Positions 47,287-58,711 are shown, counted from the stretch's first letter. The stretch is 64,000 nt of DNA from Melaminivora jejuensis (GCF_017811175.1 NZ_JACWIJ010000002.1:62001-126000); one strand, 5' to 3'. Notes: a model not told the origin generated them from the letters alone. Numbers and translations: made by a program.

Positions 47287-49020
47287 TCACTCATTGGTGA
47301 CCGCCAGCACTTCGTCCAGCGATGTCACGCCCAACTTAGCCTTGTGCAGAGCCGATTCGCGCAGGGAACGCACGCCTTCGCGCCTGGCCTGGGCAGCGAT
47401 GTCCAGCGCACTGCCGTCGCGCAGGATAATCTGCTGCATCTCCTCGCTGATGGGCATGACTTGGTAGATGCCGACTCGGCCCTTGTAGCCGTTGTTGCAG
47501 GCCGAGCAGCCCACTGCCCGATAAGGCACCCACGAGCCATCGAGCTCATCGTCTGGATAGCCGGCGTCCAGCAGGGCTTCGTGCGGGATGTCTGCCGGCT
47601 CCTTGCAGTTAGGGCACAGCCGGCGCGCCAGGCGCTGGGCAGTGATCAGGATGACGCTGGAGGCGATGTTGAATGGCGCAATGCCCATGTTGCGCATCCG
47701 GGTCAGCGTGGTGGGTGCGTCGTTGGTGTGCAGCGTAGACAGCACTAGGTGACCGGTCTGGGCGGCCTTGATGGCGATGTCGGCAGTTTCCAGGTCGCGA
47801 ATTTCACCGACCATGATGATGTCCGGATCCTGGCGCAGGAAAGCCTTGAGGGCAGCAGCGAACGTCAGCCCGGCCTTGTCGTTGACGTTGACCTGATTGA
47901 CCCCCGGCAGGTTGATTTCCGAGGGGTCTTCCGCCGTGGCGATGTTGACCCCGGGTTTGTTGAGCAGGTTCAGACAGGTGTAGAGCGAAACCGTCTTGCC
48001 CGAACCCGTCGGCCCGGTGACCAGGATCATGCCGTAGGGTCGGCCAATGGCGCTGAGCAGGCGCTCCTTTTCGACTGGCTCATAGCCCAGCGCCTCGATG
48101 CCCAGCTTGGCGCTACTGGGATCGAGGATACGGATCACGATCTTTTCGCCAAACAGCGTAGGCAAGGTGCTGACACGAAAGTCGATCACCCGATCGGGAC
48201 CCACCTTGAGCTTCATCCGACCGTCTTGGGGTATGCGTTTTTCGGAAATGTCCAGGCGTGAAATCACCTTGATGCGCGAAGCCAGCTTGTCCTTGATGGC
48301 GATCGGCGGGGAGGCGATCTCGCGCAGCTCGCCATCGATGCGAAAGCGCACCCGGTACTGGTGCTCGTAGGGCTCGAAATGCAAGTCCGATGCACGCATA
48401 TTGAAGGCATCAAGCAGCATCTTGTGCAGGAATTTGACGATGGGTGCGTCTTCGACCTCACTGGCGGCGCTCTCGTCCTCGCTTTGCTCCGCTTCGGGCT
48501 GGATGTCGTCGAAATTGAAGTCGTCCAGTCCGGCGCTTGCCTGCAGTGCCTCGTCGCCCTTGACGGCGGCGTCGATCAGCCGCAGCAGCTTGTCGTGCTC
48601 GGCAACTACCCAATCCACACCCAGCTGGGTGGTGAACTTGATTTTTTCTGCTGCTTCCTGTTGGGTCGGGTCTGCCGTGGCCACGATCAGGCGATTGCCG
48701 CGCTTGGCCAGGGCCATCACGCCGTATGCCTGGCACAGCTTGATGTCCAGCAGGTCGCGGGAAGTGCGCAGCGGATCGAGCGCATCCAGGTCGAGCAGGG
48801 GTGCGCCGAAGATGGAGGAGACGGTATGCGCCAGCTCGGCGCTGGTGATGGACGTGGCAGACGTCAGCGTGGTGATGAAGTGCGTGCGCGTTGCCTGGGA
48901 CTTGCGAAAGAGCTCTTCGGCCGTCTGCTGATCCAGCTTGCCCACGGACATCAGGGCGCGGGCAAGGCCCGGCAGGGCGACGGGCTGGGCCTGTTTCTGG
49001 GCGGGATTGGCGGTGACCAT
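47287..49020 (-). CDS. pilB: Type IV pilus extension ATPase PilB
   Basis: Assembly motor of the type IV pilus, 577 residues. N-terminal GspE/MshEN domain (about 20-165), Walker A GPTGSGKT near 335-342, RQDPDIIMVGEIRD near 397-410, and a zinc four-cysteine insert CPNCKEP and CSACNNGYKGR. First gene of pilB-pilC-pilD-coaE-zapD-yacG. Pilin and retraction genes (pilA, pilT) are not in the window. Confidence 0.95.
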   Translation of the reverse strand: MVTANPAQKQAQPVALPGLARALMSVGKLDQQTAEELFRKSQATRTHFITTLTSATSITSAELAHTVSSIFGAPLLDLDALDPLRTSRDLLDIKLCQAYGVMALAKRGNRLIVATADPTQQEAAEKIKFTTQLGVDWVVAEHDKLLRLIDAAVKGDEALQASAGLDDFNFDDIQPEAEQSEDESAASEVEDAPIVKFLHKMLLDAFNMRASDLHFEPYEHQYRVRFRIDGELREIASPPIAIKDKLASRIKVISRLDISEKRIPQDGRMKLKVGPDRVIDFRVSTLPTLFGEKIVIRILDPSSAKLGIEALGYEPVEKERLLSAIGRPYGMILVTGPTGSGKTVSLYTCLNLLNKPGVNIATAEDPSEINLPGVNQVNVNDKAGLTFAAALKAFLRQDPDIIMVGEIRDLETADIAIKAAQTGHLVLSTLHTNDAPTTLTRMRNMGIAPFNIASSVILITAQRLARRLCPNCKEPADIPHEALLDAGYPDDELDGSWVPYRAVGCSACNNGYKGRVGIYQVMPISEEMQQIILRDGSALDIAAQARREGVRSLRESALHKAKLGVTSLDEVLAVTNE

Positions 49021-49107
49021 GTAACCAGCAAGGTATTTGACGACAATGGGTCATCCTATCATCGACGGAGCCGGACGCTGCGGCTGCCGATGGAGACGCA
49101 GAAACGA

Positions 49108-49132
49108 CAAAGCCCCGGCGTGCGGGGCTTTG
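49108..49132 (-). terminator. Rho-independent terminator after tRNA-Pro
   Basis: CAAAGCCCC (49108-49116) and GGGGCTTTG (49124-49132), a 9-bp perfect stem with a 7-nt loop. On the minus strand a T-rich tract follows. It lies 27 bp past the tRNA 3' end. Confidence 0.75.
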
Positions 49133-49158
49133 CGAGTTCTCGATGTGCGGGAAAGATC

Positions 49159-49235
49159 TGGTCGGGGTGAGAGGATTCGAACCTCCGGCCTCTACGTCCC
49201 GAACGTAGCGCTCTACCAGGCTAAGCTACACCCCG
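49159..49235 (-). tRNA. tRNA-Pro (anticodon CGG)
   Basis: 77-nt cloverleaf on the minus strand: acceptor CGGGGTG (49229-49235) with CACCCCG, D arm TAGCTTAGCCTGGTAGAGC, anticodon stem CTACG/CGTAG with loop TTCGGGA, T arm with GGTTCGAATCC, and an encoded ACCA end. It lies between pilB and ispB with its own terminator. Confidence 0.95.
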
Positions 49236-49264
49236 ATGTGCTTGTGCATTGCGCGCCCTTGGCT

Positions 49265-50281
49265 TCAGGTGCGCCGCTCAAGCAGCTGAGCCGCCAATTG
49301 TAGCAAAGCTTCGGTGTAGGAATTGGCTGGCAGCGCACGAATTGCATCCATGGCCAACCGTGCCTGGCCAGCGGCGGCTTTGTGTGTGGCGGCCAGTGCG
49401 CCCGTTTCGCGGATGATGGCCATCACCGGCGTCAAATCTTCGACCGTGCCGCTTTCGATCACGCCGCGCAGCAGTTCACGCTGCTGCGGCGTGCAGCGCT
49501 GCATGGCAATGATGAGCGGCAGCGTGACCTTGCCCTCGCGCAGGTCGTCGCCCAGGTTCTTGCCCATCTCGTGCGCGTCGCCGTCGTAGTCGAGCACGTC
49601 GTCGATGACCTGGAAGGCAGTGCCCAGTGCCTGGCCGTATTCGGCGCAGGCCTGCTCGACCTCGGGTGTGCAGCCGGCCAGGATGGCGGCCAGGCGGGCG
49701 CTGGCCTCGAACAGCTTGGCGGTCTTGGAGCGTATGACATGCAGATAGCCTGCTTCGTCGAGCGAGGCATCGTGCGTGTTCATCAGTTGCTGCACCTCGC
49801 CTTCGGCAATGACGTTGGTGGCATCGGCCAGCACCGCCATCACGCGCATGTTGCCCGTGTCCACCATCATCTGGAAAGCGCGCGAGTACAGGAAGTCGCC
49901 CACCAGCACGCTGGCCGGGTTGCCGAAGCTCTCGTTGGCAGTGGCGCGGCCCCGGCGCAGCGTGGACTCGTCCACCACATCGTCGTGCAGGAGCGTTGCG
50001 GTGTGGATGAACTCGACCACGGCAGCCAGGTTGAAGCGCTGTGCGCCCCGGTAGCCCAGCGCGCCGGCCATCAGCAGCAGCAGGGCCGGGCGCAGACGTT
50101 TGCCGCCAGCGGAGATGATGTAGCGCGCCACCTGGCCGACCAGTGGAACGCCCGAGTGCAGACGCTCGGCGATGACGTTGTCCACCTCGCGCATGTCCGG
50201 CTGGATCAGCGCAAGGGCGGCGGCGGTGCTGGGGGATGAGGCGGCCAAGGTGAGGTGAGGCGGTTGATGCAAAACCGTCAA
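49265..50281 (-). CDS. ispB: Octaprenyl diphosphate synthase
   Basis: Trans-prenyltransferase making the ubiquinone side chain, up to 338 residues. Substrate/Mg motifs: [15 protein letters not shown] (first Asp-rich) and [13 protein letters not shown] (second Asp-rich); GGKRLRPAL is also typical. The start is uncertain: the longest frame uses TTG at 50281, but TATAAT lies at 50282-50287 immediately upstream, so a transcript from that box would begin inside this frame. TTG near 50248 or ATG near 50194 are alternatives. Divergent from rplU. Confidence 0.9.
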   Translation of the reverse strand: MTVLHQPPHLTLAASSPSTAAALALIQPDMREVDNVIAERLHSGVPLVGQVARYIISAGGKRLRPALLLLMAGALGYRGAQRFNLAAVVEFIHTATLLHDDVVDESTLRRGRATANESFGNPASVLVGDFLYSRAFQMMVDTGNMRVMAVLADATNVIAEGEVQQLMNTHDASLDEAGYLHVIRSKTAKLFEASARLAAILAGCTPEVEQACAEYGQALGTAFQVIDDVLDYDGDAHEMGKNLGDDLREGKVTLPLIIAMQRCTPQQRELLRGVIESGTVEDLTPVMAIIRETGALAATHKAAAGQARLAMDAIRALPANSYTEALLQLAAQLLERRT

Positions 50282-50287
50282 TTATAG
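50282..50287 (-). promoter_or_regulatory. -10-like TATAAT abutting the ispB frame
   Basis: Perfect TATAAT on the minus strand directly before the first possible ispB codon. No good -35 lies 16-18 bp upstream. If used, ispB would have a very short leader or a later start. Confidence 0.4.
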
Positions 50288-50309
50288 GAAGCGCATCCGG
50301 CGCCTTCCT

Positions 50310-50328
50310 GCACCCGGGATCCGGGTGC
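50310..50328. other. Palindrome between ispB and rplU
   Basis: GCACCCGG-GAT-CCGGGTGC, perfect 8-bp arms, located between the two divergent promoters. It could be an operator; no regulator is indicated. Confidence 0.35.
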
Positions 50329-50331
50329 GCT

Positions 50332-50360
50332 TTGCGGTTTTTGCTGCAGCGCAGTACAAT
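50332..50360 (+). promoter_or_regulatory. rplU-rpmA promoter
   Basis: TTGCGG (50332-50337), 17-bp spacer, TACAAT (50355-50360). Transcription would start near 50367, giving a leader of about 48 nt before rplU. Confidence 0.65.
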
Positions 50361-50414
50361 TACCGGTTCTGCAGAAATTCGTTTGCAGAACTTCAACTCT
50401 ACAAAGAGGTTTAC

Positions 50415-50726
50415 ATGTACGCGGTCATAAAAACCGGCGGCAAGCAGTATCGCGTTGCTGTTGGCGAAAAAATCAAGGTAGAACAGATTGCTGCGGATGT
50501 GGGCCAGGAGTATGTGATCGACCAGGTTCTGGCTGTCGGCAACGGCACCGAACTCAAGGTGGGCACGCCCCTGGTATCCGGCGCCAGCGTCAAGGCCACC
50601 GTCGTGGCCCACGGCAAGCACGACAAGGTGCGTATCTTCAAGCTGCGCCGTCGCAAGCACTACCAGAAACACCAGGGCCATCGCCAGCAGTTCACCGAAC
50701 TGCAGATCGAGGCGATTGCCGCTTGA
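50415..50726 (+). CDS. rplU: 50S ribosomal protein L21
   Basis: Large-subunit protein binding 23S rRNA, 103 residues, complete. [14 protein letters not shown] at the start and [19 protein letters not shown] near the end are invariant L21 features. AGAGG lies about 7 bases upstream. First gene of rplU-rpmA-obgE. Confidence 0.97.
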   Translation: MYAVIKTGGKQYRVAVGEKIKVEQIAADVGQEYVIDQVLAVGNGTELKVGTPLVSGASVKATVVAHGKHDKVRIFKLRRRKHYQKHQGHRQQFTELQIEAIAA

Positions 50727-50752
50727 TGACTTGAGCACCAGGAGAAACTCTC

Positions 50753-51010
50753 ATGGCACAGAAAAAAGGCGGCGGCTCTACGCGAAACGGGCGCGATTCC
50801 AAGCCCAAGATGCTCGGTGTGAAGGCCTACGGCGGTGAGCTGATCAGCGCCGGCTCCATCATCGTGCGCCAGCGCGGCACGCGCATGCACCCCGGCGACA
50901 ACGTCGGCATCGGCAAGGATCACACGCTGTTTGCGCTGGTCGATGGCCGTGTGTCGTTCGCCACCAAGGGCGCGCTGTCCAAGCATACGGTCAGCATCAC
51001 CCCGGCCTGA
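50753..51010 (+). CDS. rpmA: 50S ribosomal protein L27
   Basis: Large-subunit protein near the peptidyl-transferase centre, 85 residues. It starts [16 protein letters not shown], the standard unprocessed N-terminus, and contains [33 protein letters not shown] precedes the ATG. A hairpin terminator lies between it and obgE. Confidence 0.97.
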   Translation: MAQKKGGGSTRNGRDSKPKMLGVKAYGGELISAGSIIVRQRGTRMHPGDNVGIGKDHTLFALVDGRVSFATKGALSKHTVSITPA

Positions 51011-51044
51011 TCGGCCAGCCCCTCAAGCCTGGCGACAGGCCTGA

Positions 51045-52217
<1,173 letters not shown>

Positions 52218-52250
52218 CAGGCCGCTCTCAAGGGCCGGCTGTAGCCAGCT

Positions 52251-52317
52251 TAAACTATCAAATCAATAGCTGTCAGCGCTTGTACAGCAAGGCTTTCAGC
52301 CCGTTTTCATCCAAAAT
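52251..52317 (+). repeat. Dispersed three-hairpin repeat, copy J
   Basis: CTAT (52255-52258) with ATAG (52266-52269); CTTG (52279-52282) with CAAG (52288-52291); the third stem is weak. It abuts the proB ATG at 52318 and leaves no ribosome binding site. Confidence 0.8.
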
Positions 52318-53460
52318 ATGACTTCCAGCGTGTTGCGTGATGCCCGGCGCATCGTGGTCAAGGTTGGCTCCAGCCTGGTGACCAATGAAGGGCGGGGCCT
52401 GGACGAGGCGGCCATCGGTGAGTGGAGCCGCCAGCTGGCCGCCCTGGTGCAAGGCAGCAGCGACGGCGTGACGCGCGAGGTCATCATGGTCTCCAGCGGC
52501 GCCATCGCCGAGGGCATGAAGCGCCTGGGCTGGGCCAAGCGCCCGCGTGCCGTCAACGAGCTGCAGGCGGCCGCAGCCGTCGGCCAGATGGGTCTGGCGC
52601 AGATGTACGAGACCAAGCTGCGCGAGCAGGGCATGGGCAGCGCCCAGGTGCTGCTCACGCACGCCGACCTGGCCGACCGCGAGCGCTATCTGAATGCCCG
52701 CTCGACGCTGCTGACACTGTTGCGCCTGGGCGTAGTCCCGGTCATCAACGAAAACGACACCGTGGTCACCGATGAGATCAAGGTCGGCGACAACGACACC
52801 CTGGGTGCATTGGTCGCCAATCTGGTCGAGGCCGATGTGCTGGTCATTCTGACCGACCAAAAGGGCCTCTATACCGCCGACCCCCGGCGCGACCCTGCGG
52901 CGCAGTTCGTGCATGTGGCGCAGGCGGGCGATCCGGCGCTGGAGGCCATGGCCGGCGGCGCCGGATCAAGCATCGGCAAGGGCGGCATGTTGACCAAGAT
53001 CATCGCTGCCAGGCGCGCTGCCGGCTCGGGCGCCTCGACGGTGATCGCCTGGGGGCGCGAGCGCGATGTGCTGCTGCGCCTGACGCAGGGCGAGGCCATC
53101 GGCACGCTGCTGGTGGCGCAGACGGCCAAGAACCATGCGCGCAAGCAGTGGATGGTCGATCACCTGCAGCTGCGCGGCTCGGTCACCGTGGATGCCGGTG
53201 CCGTGGCCAAGCTGCGCGGCGAGGGCAAGAGCCTGCTGCCCATCGGCATGGTGGCGGTGGAAGGCGATTTCGTGCGCGGGGATGTGATTGCGGTGCGCGA
53301 TGCGGCAGGCGGGGAGGTTGCCCGGGGCCTGGCCAATTACGCCAGCGCCGAGGCGCGCCTGCTGTGCCGCAAGCCCTCGTGCGAGTTCGAGCGGCTGCTG
53401 GGCTACGCCGCCGAGCCGGAGATGGTGCATCGCGACAACATGGTGCTGACGCAGCGCTGA
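52318..53460 (+). CDS. proB: Glutamate 5-kinase
   Basis: First enzyme of proline synthesis, 380 residues: an amino-acid-kinase domain (about 1-265; [60 protein letters not shown]) and a C-terminal PUA domain (about 280-370). No clear ribosome binding site precedes the ATG because repeat copy J runs up to it. proA is not in the window. Confidence 0.95.
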   Translation: MTSSVLRDARRIVVKVGSSLVTNEGRGLDEAAIGEWSRQLAALVQGSSDGVTREVIMVSSGAIAEGMKRLGWAKRPRAVNELQAAAAVGQMGLAQMYETKLREQGMGSAQVLLTHADLADRERYLNARSTLLTLLRLGVVPVINENDTVVTDEIKVGDNDTLGALVANLVEADVLVILTDQKGLYTADPRRDPAAQFVHVAQAGDPALEAMAGGAGSSIGKGGMLTKIIAARRAAGSGASTVIAWGRERDVLLRLTQGEAIGTLLVAQTAKNHARKQWMVDHLQLRGSVTVDAGAVAKLRGEGKSLLPIGMVAVEGDFVRGDVIAVRDAAGGEVARGLANYASAEARLLCRKPSCEFERLLGYAAEPEMVHRDNMVLTQR

Positions 53461-53502
53461 GGCGTTGAAGGCAGCAGCCAGGCAGTGCCGCCGCCTGGGT
53501 TC

Positions 53503-54222
53503 TCAGGACTTGCCGGAGGGTGCCGCCGGGGCCGGGCCGGCCTGCTGGGCGGGTGCTGCCTCCTGGGCTGGCGCTGCGCCCGGATGATCCGGCAAACCGC
53601 TTTGCGGGTCTGGGTCGAAGCTGGCACCAGGCGGCAGCTCCACCCCCGGCTTGACCAGCATCCCGCTGCCGCCGCGATGCTGGGCCGGCACCAGGCCGCT
53701 CAGATCGCGCACGCGCATTCCGCTGCGCAGGTAGCGATTGCGCTGCTCGTGGCGGGGCACGAAGCGCGACAGCTCGGTCAGGGCCATTTCATAGACGCCG
53801 CGCTTGAACTCGACCACCACGTCCAGCGGCACCCAGTATTCGTTCCAGCGCCAGGCGTCGAACTCCGGGTGGTTGGTGGCGCGCAGGTTCAAGTCCCAGT
53901 CGTAGCCGGTCAACTGCAGCAGATACCAGATCTGCTTCTGGCCCCGGTAGTGGCCGCGCGCATCGCGGCGGATATATCGGTCTGGCACCTCGTAGCGCAA
54001 CCAGTCGCGGGTGCGGGCAATGATGCGTACGTGGTTGGGCTGCAGTCCGACTTCTTCGTGAAGCTCGCGGAACATGGCCTGTTCCGGAGTTTCTCCTCGG
54101 TCGATGCCCCCTTGCGGGAACTGCCAGCTGTGGGTGCGTATGCGCTTGCCCCAGAACACCTGGTTCTTCTGGTTGAGCAGGATGATGCCGACGTTAGGGC
54201 GAAATCCGTCCCTGTCGAGCAT
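53503..54222 (-). CDS. rppH: RNA pyrophosphohydrolase RppH
   Basis: Nudix enzyme that converts 5'-triphosphate mRNA ends to monophosphate, starting RNA decay. The 239-residue protein opens [28 protein letters not shown] and has Nudix box [23 protein letters not shown] (about 38-60). It is longer than the E. coli enzyme because of a proline/alanine-rich, probably disordered C-terminal extension (about 165-239). Divergent from proS. Confidence 0.94.
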   Translation of the reverse strand: MLDRDGFRPNVGIILLNQKNQVFWGKRIRTHSWQFPQGGIDRGETPEQAMFRELHEEVGLQPNHVRIIARTRDWLRYEVPDRYIRRDARGHYRGQKQIWYLLQLTGYDWDLNLRATNHPEFDAWRWNEYWVPLDVVVEFKRGVYEMALTELSRFVPRHEQRNRYLRSGMRVRDLSGLVPAQHRGGSGMLVKPGVELPPGASFDPDPQSGLPDHPGAAPAQEAAPAQQAGPAPAAPSGKS

Positions 54223-54312
54223 AATCTGACCCCAAATTTTTCAAACTGCAGGCATTATGCACGCGCCCTTGCGTGCGGCAAGCACAGCCCCTGCGCTGTC
54301 CGGGTTCGTTCG

Positions 54313-56058
54313 ATGAAAGCCTCCCAATTCTTCATTTCCACCCTCAAAGAGGCACCCGCCGACGCCGAGGTCGTCAGCCACCGGCTGATGATGCGCGCCG
54401 GCCTGATCAAGCGGCTGGGCGCTGGGATCTACACCTACATGCCCATGGGCCTGCGCGTGATCCGCAAGGTCGAGGCCATCGTGCGCGAGGAGATGAACCG
54501 CGCCGGCGCTGTCGAATGCACCATGCCCGTGGTGCAGCCCGCCGAGCTGTGGGAAGAAACCGGGCGTTTCGACAAGATGGGGCCGGAGCTGCTGCGCATC
54601 CAGGACAGGCACGGGCGCGATTTCATCGTGCAGCCGACCAGCGAGGAGGTGGTCACCGACATCGCCCGCCAGGAACTGCGCAGCTACAAGCAGCTGCCCA
54701 AGAATCTCTACCAGATCCAGACCAAGTTCCGCGACGAGCGCCGCCCGCGCTTTGGCCTGATGCGCGGGCGCGAGTTCATCATGAAGGACGCCTACTCCTT
54801 CGACCGTGACCAGGCCGGCGCGCAGGCCAGCTACCAAGCCATGGCGCAGGCCTACCGGCGCATCTTCGACCGCTTCGGCCTGAAATACCGCGCCGTGGCT
54901 GCCGACTCGGGCGCCATCGGCGGCGATCTGAGCGAGGAATTTCAGGTCATCGCCGCCACCGGCGAGGATGCCATCGTCTATTGTCCGACCAGCGACTATG
55001 CGGCCAACATGGAAAAGGCGGAAAGCGCGCCTCCTGCCGGCCCGCGCCCGGCTGCCAGCCAGCCGCGCACGCTGACCCCCACCCCGGGCAAGGCGACCTG
55101 CGCCGATGTAGCCGAACTGCTTGGCGTGCCGCTGGCCACCACCGTCAAATCCCTGGTGCTGGCCACCGACGAGCTCAACGAGGCCGGCGAGCCGACCGGC
55201 GTGCAGGTCTGGCTGCTGCTGCTGCGCGGCGACCATGACATGAACGAGATCAAAGTCTCCAAGGTGCCGGGTCTGGACAAGGGCTTTCGCTTTGCCAGCG
55301 TGGCCGAGATCGAGGAGCATTTCGGCGCCAAGCCCGGCTACCTGGGGCCGCTGGATTTGAAGAAACCCGTGCGCATCGTTGCCGACCGCGAGGTCGCCGT
55401 CATGGCTGACTGGATCTGCGGCGCCAACAAGGAAGACCACCACATCACCGGCGTGAACTGGGGCCGCGACCTGCCCGAGCCTGACGCCGTGGCCGACCTG
55501 CGCAACGTCGTGGCTGGCGACCCCTCGCCCGACGGCCAGGGGGAACTCGCCATTGAGCGCGGCATCGAAGTCGGCCATGTCTTCTACCTGGGCACCAAGT
55601 ATTCCAGGGCCATGAACGCCACCTTCCTGAACGAGGACGGCAAGCCGGCGCACTTCGAGATGGGCTGCTACGGCATCGGCGTGACGCGCCTGCCGGCGGC
55701 GGCCATCGAGCAAAACCATGACGAGCGCGGCATCATCTGGCCCGATGCCATCGCGCCCTTCACCGTGGTGCTGTGCCCCATCGGCATGGATCGCAGCGCG
55801 GCGGTCAAGGAGGCTGCCGAGAAGCTGCACGACGAGCTGCAGGCCGCCGGCGTCGATGTGCTGCTCGATGATCGCGGCGAGCGCCCGGGCGCCATGTTTG
55901 CCGACTGGGAGCTGATCGGCGTGCCGCACCGCGTGGTGCTGTCCGAGCGCGGCCTCAAGGAAGGCCAGGTGGAATACCAGCACCGCCGTGCCATCAGCGC
56001 CACCCAGGTGCCGGTGGCGGATATTTTCTCCTTCGTGAAGGAACAACTCGCAGCATGA
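54313..56058 (+). CDS. proS: Prolyl-tRNA synthetase, bacterial type with editing domain
   Basis: Class II synthetase charging tRNA-Pro, 581 residues. Motif 1 lies in the first 90 residues, motif 2 is [25 protein letters not shown], and motif 3 is in the [17 protein letters not shown] block. An INS/YbaK-type editing domain (about 225-405) is inserted between motifs 2 and 3, followed by the anticodon-binding domain (about 475-570). The start at 54313 gives the conserved [15 protein letters not shown]. It overlaps the next gene by 4 bp. Confidence 0.96.
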   Translation: MKASQFFISTLKEAPADAEVVSHRLMMRAGLIKRLGAGIYTYMPMGLRVIRKVEAIVREEMNRAGAVECTMPVVQPAELWEETGRFDKMGPELLRIQDRHGRDFIVQPTSEEVVTDIARQELRSYKQLPKNLYQIQTKFRDERRPRFGLMRGREFIMKDAYSFDRDQAGAQASYQAMAQAYRRIFDRFGLKYRAVAADSGAIGGDLSEEFQVIAATGEDAIVYCPTSDYAANMEKAESAPPAGPRPAASQPRTLTPTPGKATCADVAELLGVPLATTVKSLVLATDELNEAGEPTGVQVWLLLLRGDHDMNEIKVSKVPGLDKGFRFASVAEIEEHFGAKPGYLGPLDLKKPVRIVADREVAVMADWICGANKEDHHITGVNWGRDLPEPDAVADLRNVVAGDPSPDGQGELAIERGIEVGHVFYLGTKYSRAMNATFLNEDGKPAHFEMGCYGIGVTRLPAAAIEQNHDERGIIWPDAIAPFTVVLCPIGMDRSAAVKEAAEKLHDELQAAGVDVLLDDRGERPGAMFADWELIGVPHRVVLSERGLKEGQVEYQHRRAISATQVPVADIFSFVKEQLAA

Positions 56059-56720
56059 GCATCCAGGGCAAGACTGCACAGCCTGGCGCCCTGTCGCGCC
56101 GCGCCTGCCTGGCATCGCTGGCCGCAGGGCCGGGCGCTTGGCTGGCCGCTCCGGCGGCGCACGCCGGCGGGCAACTGGAGGAGCCACTGATCGACTCGGT
56201 GCGCGGCGCGCTGGCCTCGGCCGTGGGCGACCTGGCACCACCCGAGCCGCTGTTTGCCAGCACCGAGGCGCGCCTGTCCTACCTGCGCTGGCTGGCTGCC
56301 ATGAGCGAGCGCTTGCGCAACCGCAAGCCGCAGTGGGAAGTGCGGCGCGACTTCCTGCAGACCGCCTGGTATGAGTCCAAGCGCGCCGGTCTGGATGTCT
56401 CGCTGGTGCTGGGCCTGATCCAGGTGGAGAGCGCCTTTCGCAAGTTCGCCATTTCGTCGGTGGGCGCGCGCGGCTACATGCAGGTCATGCCGTTCTGGAC
56501 GCGCGTCATCGGCGACGGCGATCCGGCCAAGCTGTTTCACGTGCAGACCAATCTGCGCTTTGGCTGCGTCATCCTGCGCCACTATCTCGATCGCGAGCAG
56601 GGCGACCTGTACCTGGCGCTGGGCCGCTACAACGGCAGCCGGGGCAAGGCGCCGTACCCCAATGCGGTGTTTGCCGCGCAGCGCAACTGGTTCTTTCAGG
56701 AGCGCACGTCGGGCGCCTGA
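56055..56720 (+). CDS. Lytic transglycosylase with probable Tat signal
   Basis: SLT-domain murein lyase of 221 residues. The signal peptide (about 1-37) contains [13 protein letters not shown], a twin-arginine pattern, so Tat export is plausible. The catalytic Glu lies in [30 protein letters not shown], followed by [13 protein letters not shown] and [11 protein letters not shown], typical of family 1 transglycosylases. It is coupled to proS by overlap, a common betaproteobacterial pair. Its 3' end overlaps the convergent CorC-like gene by 25 bp. Confidence 0.88.
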   Translation: MSIQGKTAQPGALSRRACLASLAAGPGAWLAAPAAHAGGQLEEPLIDSVRGALASAVGDLAPPEPLFASTEARLSYLRWLAAMSERLRNRKPQWEVRRDFLQTAWYESKRAGLDVSLVLGLIQVESAFRKFAISSVGARGYMQVMPFWTRVIGDGDPAKLFHVQTNLRFGCVILRHYLDREQGDLYLALGRYNGSRGKAPYPNAVFAAQRNWFFQERTSGA

Positions 56721-58060
56721 GAGGACAGCAAGGCCGGCGCATTGCTTACTTCGCCCGCGCTGGCCGGGCGCAGCGATGCCAGGCGCGAGACCAGCACCTG
56801 GTCGATGCGGTAGCTGTCCACGTCGATGACCTCGAACTTGTAGCCGCCCCAGTCCACGCTGTCGGTGCGCCGGGGCACGCGGCGCAGCATGACCATCAGA
56901 AAACCCGCCAGGGTTTCATAGTCGCCCTCGTGCGGCAGCTCGTCCAGGCCCAGGGCGTGCAGCACGTCAGCCACCGGCGTGATGCCGTCGATCAGCCAAG
57001 AGTCCTCGTCGCGGCGCACGATCTGCTCCTCGTCCGCCGGCCCGACCAGATCGCCCATCACGGTGCTCATGACATCGTTGAGCGTGACTACGCCGACCAC
57101 CAGGCTGTACTCATTCACGATGACGGCAAAGTCCTCGTGTACCTGGCGAAACTGCTCCAGCACCTCGGCCAGCGACAGGCGATCGGGCACGATCAGCACC
57201 TTGCGCACCAGGCCTTCCTCGGACAGCGAGATGGGCTGGTTGTTCAGCGCGCGCTGGAACAAATCCTTGGCATCGACATAGCCGACCACGTGGTCGATGT
57301 CGCCCACGCACACGGGATAGGTGGAAAACGGCTCATTGGCGATGCGTGCGCGGATGACCGTGTCCGGGTCGTCGCGCAAAAAATAGGCGATGCGCTCGCG
57401 CGAGGACATGCTGCTGACCACGCTGCGCGAGTCCAGCTCGAACAGGTTCTCGATGACCTGCTGCTCGCGCGCCGCCAGCACGCCCGAGCGCGCGCCGGCC
57501 TCCATCATGGCCAGGATGTCGTCGGAGGTGACGCGCTCGTCGCGCTGCACCGGCAGGCCCGACAGGCGCAGCAGCACATCGGCTGCGCGGCTGTACAGCC
57601 AGATCAGCGGTTTGAACAGCCTCATGCACCACTGCATCGGCCCGACCACGGCCACGGCCACGCGCTCCGAGTTGGCCATGCCCAGGCGCTTGGGCAGCAG
57701 GTCGGCAAACAGGATGAACAGCGAGGTGACGAGCAAAAAAGACGCCAGAAAGCCGGCCGTCTGCGCCTGCCTCTGCGGCAGCCACAGCTCCAGCAGGGCG
57801 GAAAAATACGGACTCAGCGCACCTTCGCCCACGACGCCGCCCAGGATTGCCACGGCATTCAGCCCGACCTGCACCACAGTGAAGTAGTCGCCCGGCTGCT
57901 CCTGCATCAGCAGCACGCGCGCGGCGCGCGCATCGCCCTCGTCGGCCATCTGGCGCAGGCGCAGGCGGCGCGAGGCGGCCAGCGACAGCTCGGCCACCGA
58001 GAAGAAGGCGCTGGTGGCAATCAGGGCGGCGATGACGAGCAGGCTCTGGAGCAGGGTCAT
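56696..58060 (-). CDS. CorC/HlyC-family CBS-domain membrane protein
   Basis: DUF21-CBS-CorC_HlyC protein, 454 residues, a family linked to magnesium/cobalt efflux or membrane integrity. N-terminal DUF21 domain with four helices (about 3-200; FFSVAELSLAASRRLRLRQMADEGD), two CBS domains (about 220-345; the second includes FAVIVNEYSLVVGVVTLNDVMSTVMGDLVG), and the C-terminal transporter-associated domain. The start at 58060 gives the membrane-entry MTLLQSLLV. The substrate is unproven. Confidence 0.9.
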   Translation of the reverse strand: MTLLQSLLVIAALIATSAFFSVAELSLAASRRLRLRQMADEGDARAARVLLMQEQPGDYFTVVQVGLNAVAILGGVVGEGALSPYFSALLELWLPQRQAQTAGFLASFLLVTSLFILFADLLPKRLGMANSERVAVAVVGPMQWCMRLFKPLIWLYSRAADVLLRLSGLPVQRDERVTSDDILAMMEAGARSGVLAAREQQVIENLFELDSRSVVSSMSSRERIAYFLRDDPDTVIRARIANEPFSTYPVCVGDIDHVVGYVDAKDLFQRALNNQPISLSEEGLVRKVLIVPDRLSLAEVLEQFRQVHEDFAVIVNEYSLVVGVVTLNDVMSTVMGDLVGPADEEQIVRRDEDSWLIDGITPVADVLHALGLDELPHEGDYETLAGFLMVMLRRVPRRTDSVDWGGYKFEVIDVDSYRIDQVLVSRLASLRPASAGEVSNAPALLSSQAPDVRS

Positions 58061-58135
58061 GAAGGAGTGGAGGGCGGCGAAAGGGCCGCCTGAGTGTAGC
58101 GGGGCGCTACCGTCCGGCCAGGGGCTGCGCCAGAA

Positions 58136-58165
58136 CGAAAAAACCGCTCCTGAGAGCGGTTTCGA
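58136..58165 (-). terminator. Rho-independent terminator after grxD
   Basis: AAACCGCTC (58142-58150) pairs with GAGCGGTTT (58155-58163), a 9-bp perfect stem with a 4-nt loop. On the minus strand TTTTTT follows. It ends the former hemA-prfA-prmC-grxD series. Confidence 0.88.
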
Positions 58166-58206
58166 GAGAGGGGGAGGGGGAAAAAGGGGCTGGGCTGGCG
58201 GGCGCT

Positions 58207-58539
58207 TCAGCCCGCAGCCTGCTGGCCGCTCACGACCTGCTGCAGCTCGCCCGACTCGTACATCTCCATCATGATGTCCGAGCCGCCGATGAACTCGCCG
58301 CGCACGTAGAGCTGCGGAATGGTCGGCCACTGGCTGAAGTCCTTGATGCCCTGGCGGATTTCCTGGTCGTCGAGCACGTTGACGGCGGCAATGTCCTTGG
58401 CTTCCACGCCGCAGGCCTTGAGGATTTGCACGGCGCGACCGGAAAAGCCGCACATGGGGAAGCTGGCATTGCCCTTCATGAACAGCACGATGTCGTTGTT
58501 CTTGACGAGTTGCTCGATGCGTTGCTGGACGTCGCTCAT
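58207..58539 (-). CDS. grxD: Monothiol glutaredoxin Grx4-type
   Basis: CGFS glutaredoxin that binds and transfers 2Fe-2S clusters, 110 residues. The active-site CGFS is at residues 30-33, followed by PTIPQLYVRGEFIGGSDIM, a glutathione-binding segment. BolA/IbaG-type partners are expected; one lies at 17054-17308. The gene is now separated from prmC by a mobile element remnant. Confidence 0.95.
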   Translation of the reverse strand: MSDVQQRIEQLVKNNDIVLFMKGNASFPMCGFSGRAVQILKACGVEAKDIAAVNVLDDQEIRQGIKDFSQWPTIPQLYVRGEFIGGSDIMMEMYESGELQQVVSGQQAAG

Positions 58540-58697
58540 AAAAATGATGCTCCTGGTGTGTATGGGTAGCCCCGGATGGGGTGATGGGCGCGATTATCCG
58601 ATGCGTCGTAAAACCTCGGCGTTCAGGCCGGGGATATAAGACGCGAACTGCGCAGCAGTTCTGGCCCGTAGGGCTTGTCTGCCATGCAGAACCTGTA

Positions 58698-58703
58698 TAT
58701 AAT
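58698..58703 (+). promoter_or_regulatory. -10 element of the tnpB gene
   Basis: TATAAT 8 bases before the tnpB ATG (58712), so its transcript would be almost leaderless. Confidence 0.55.
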
Positions 58704-58711
58704 CACAGTAT

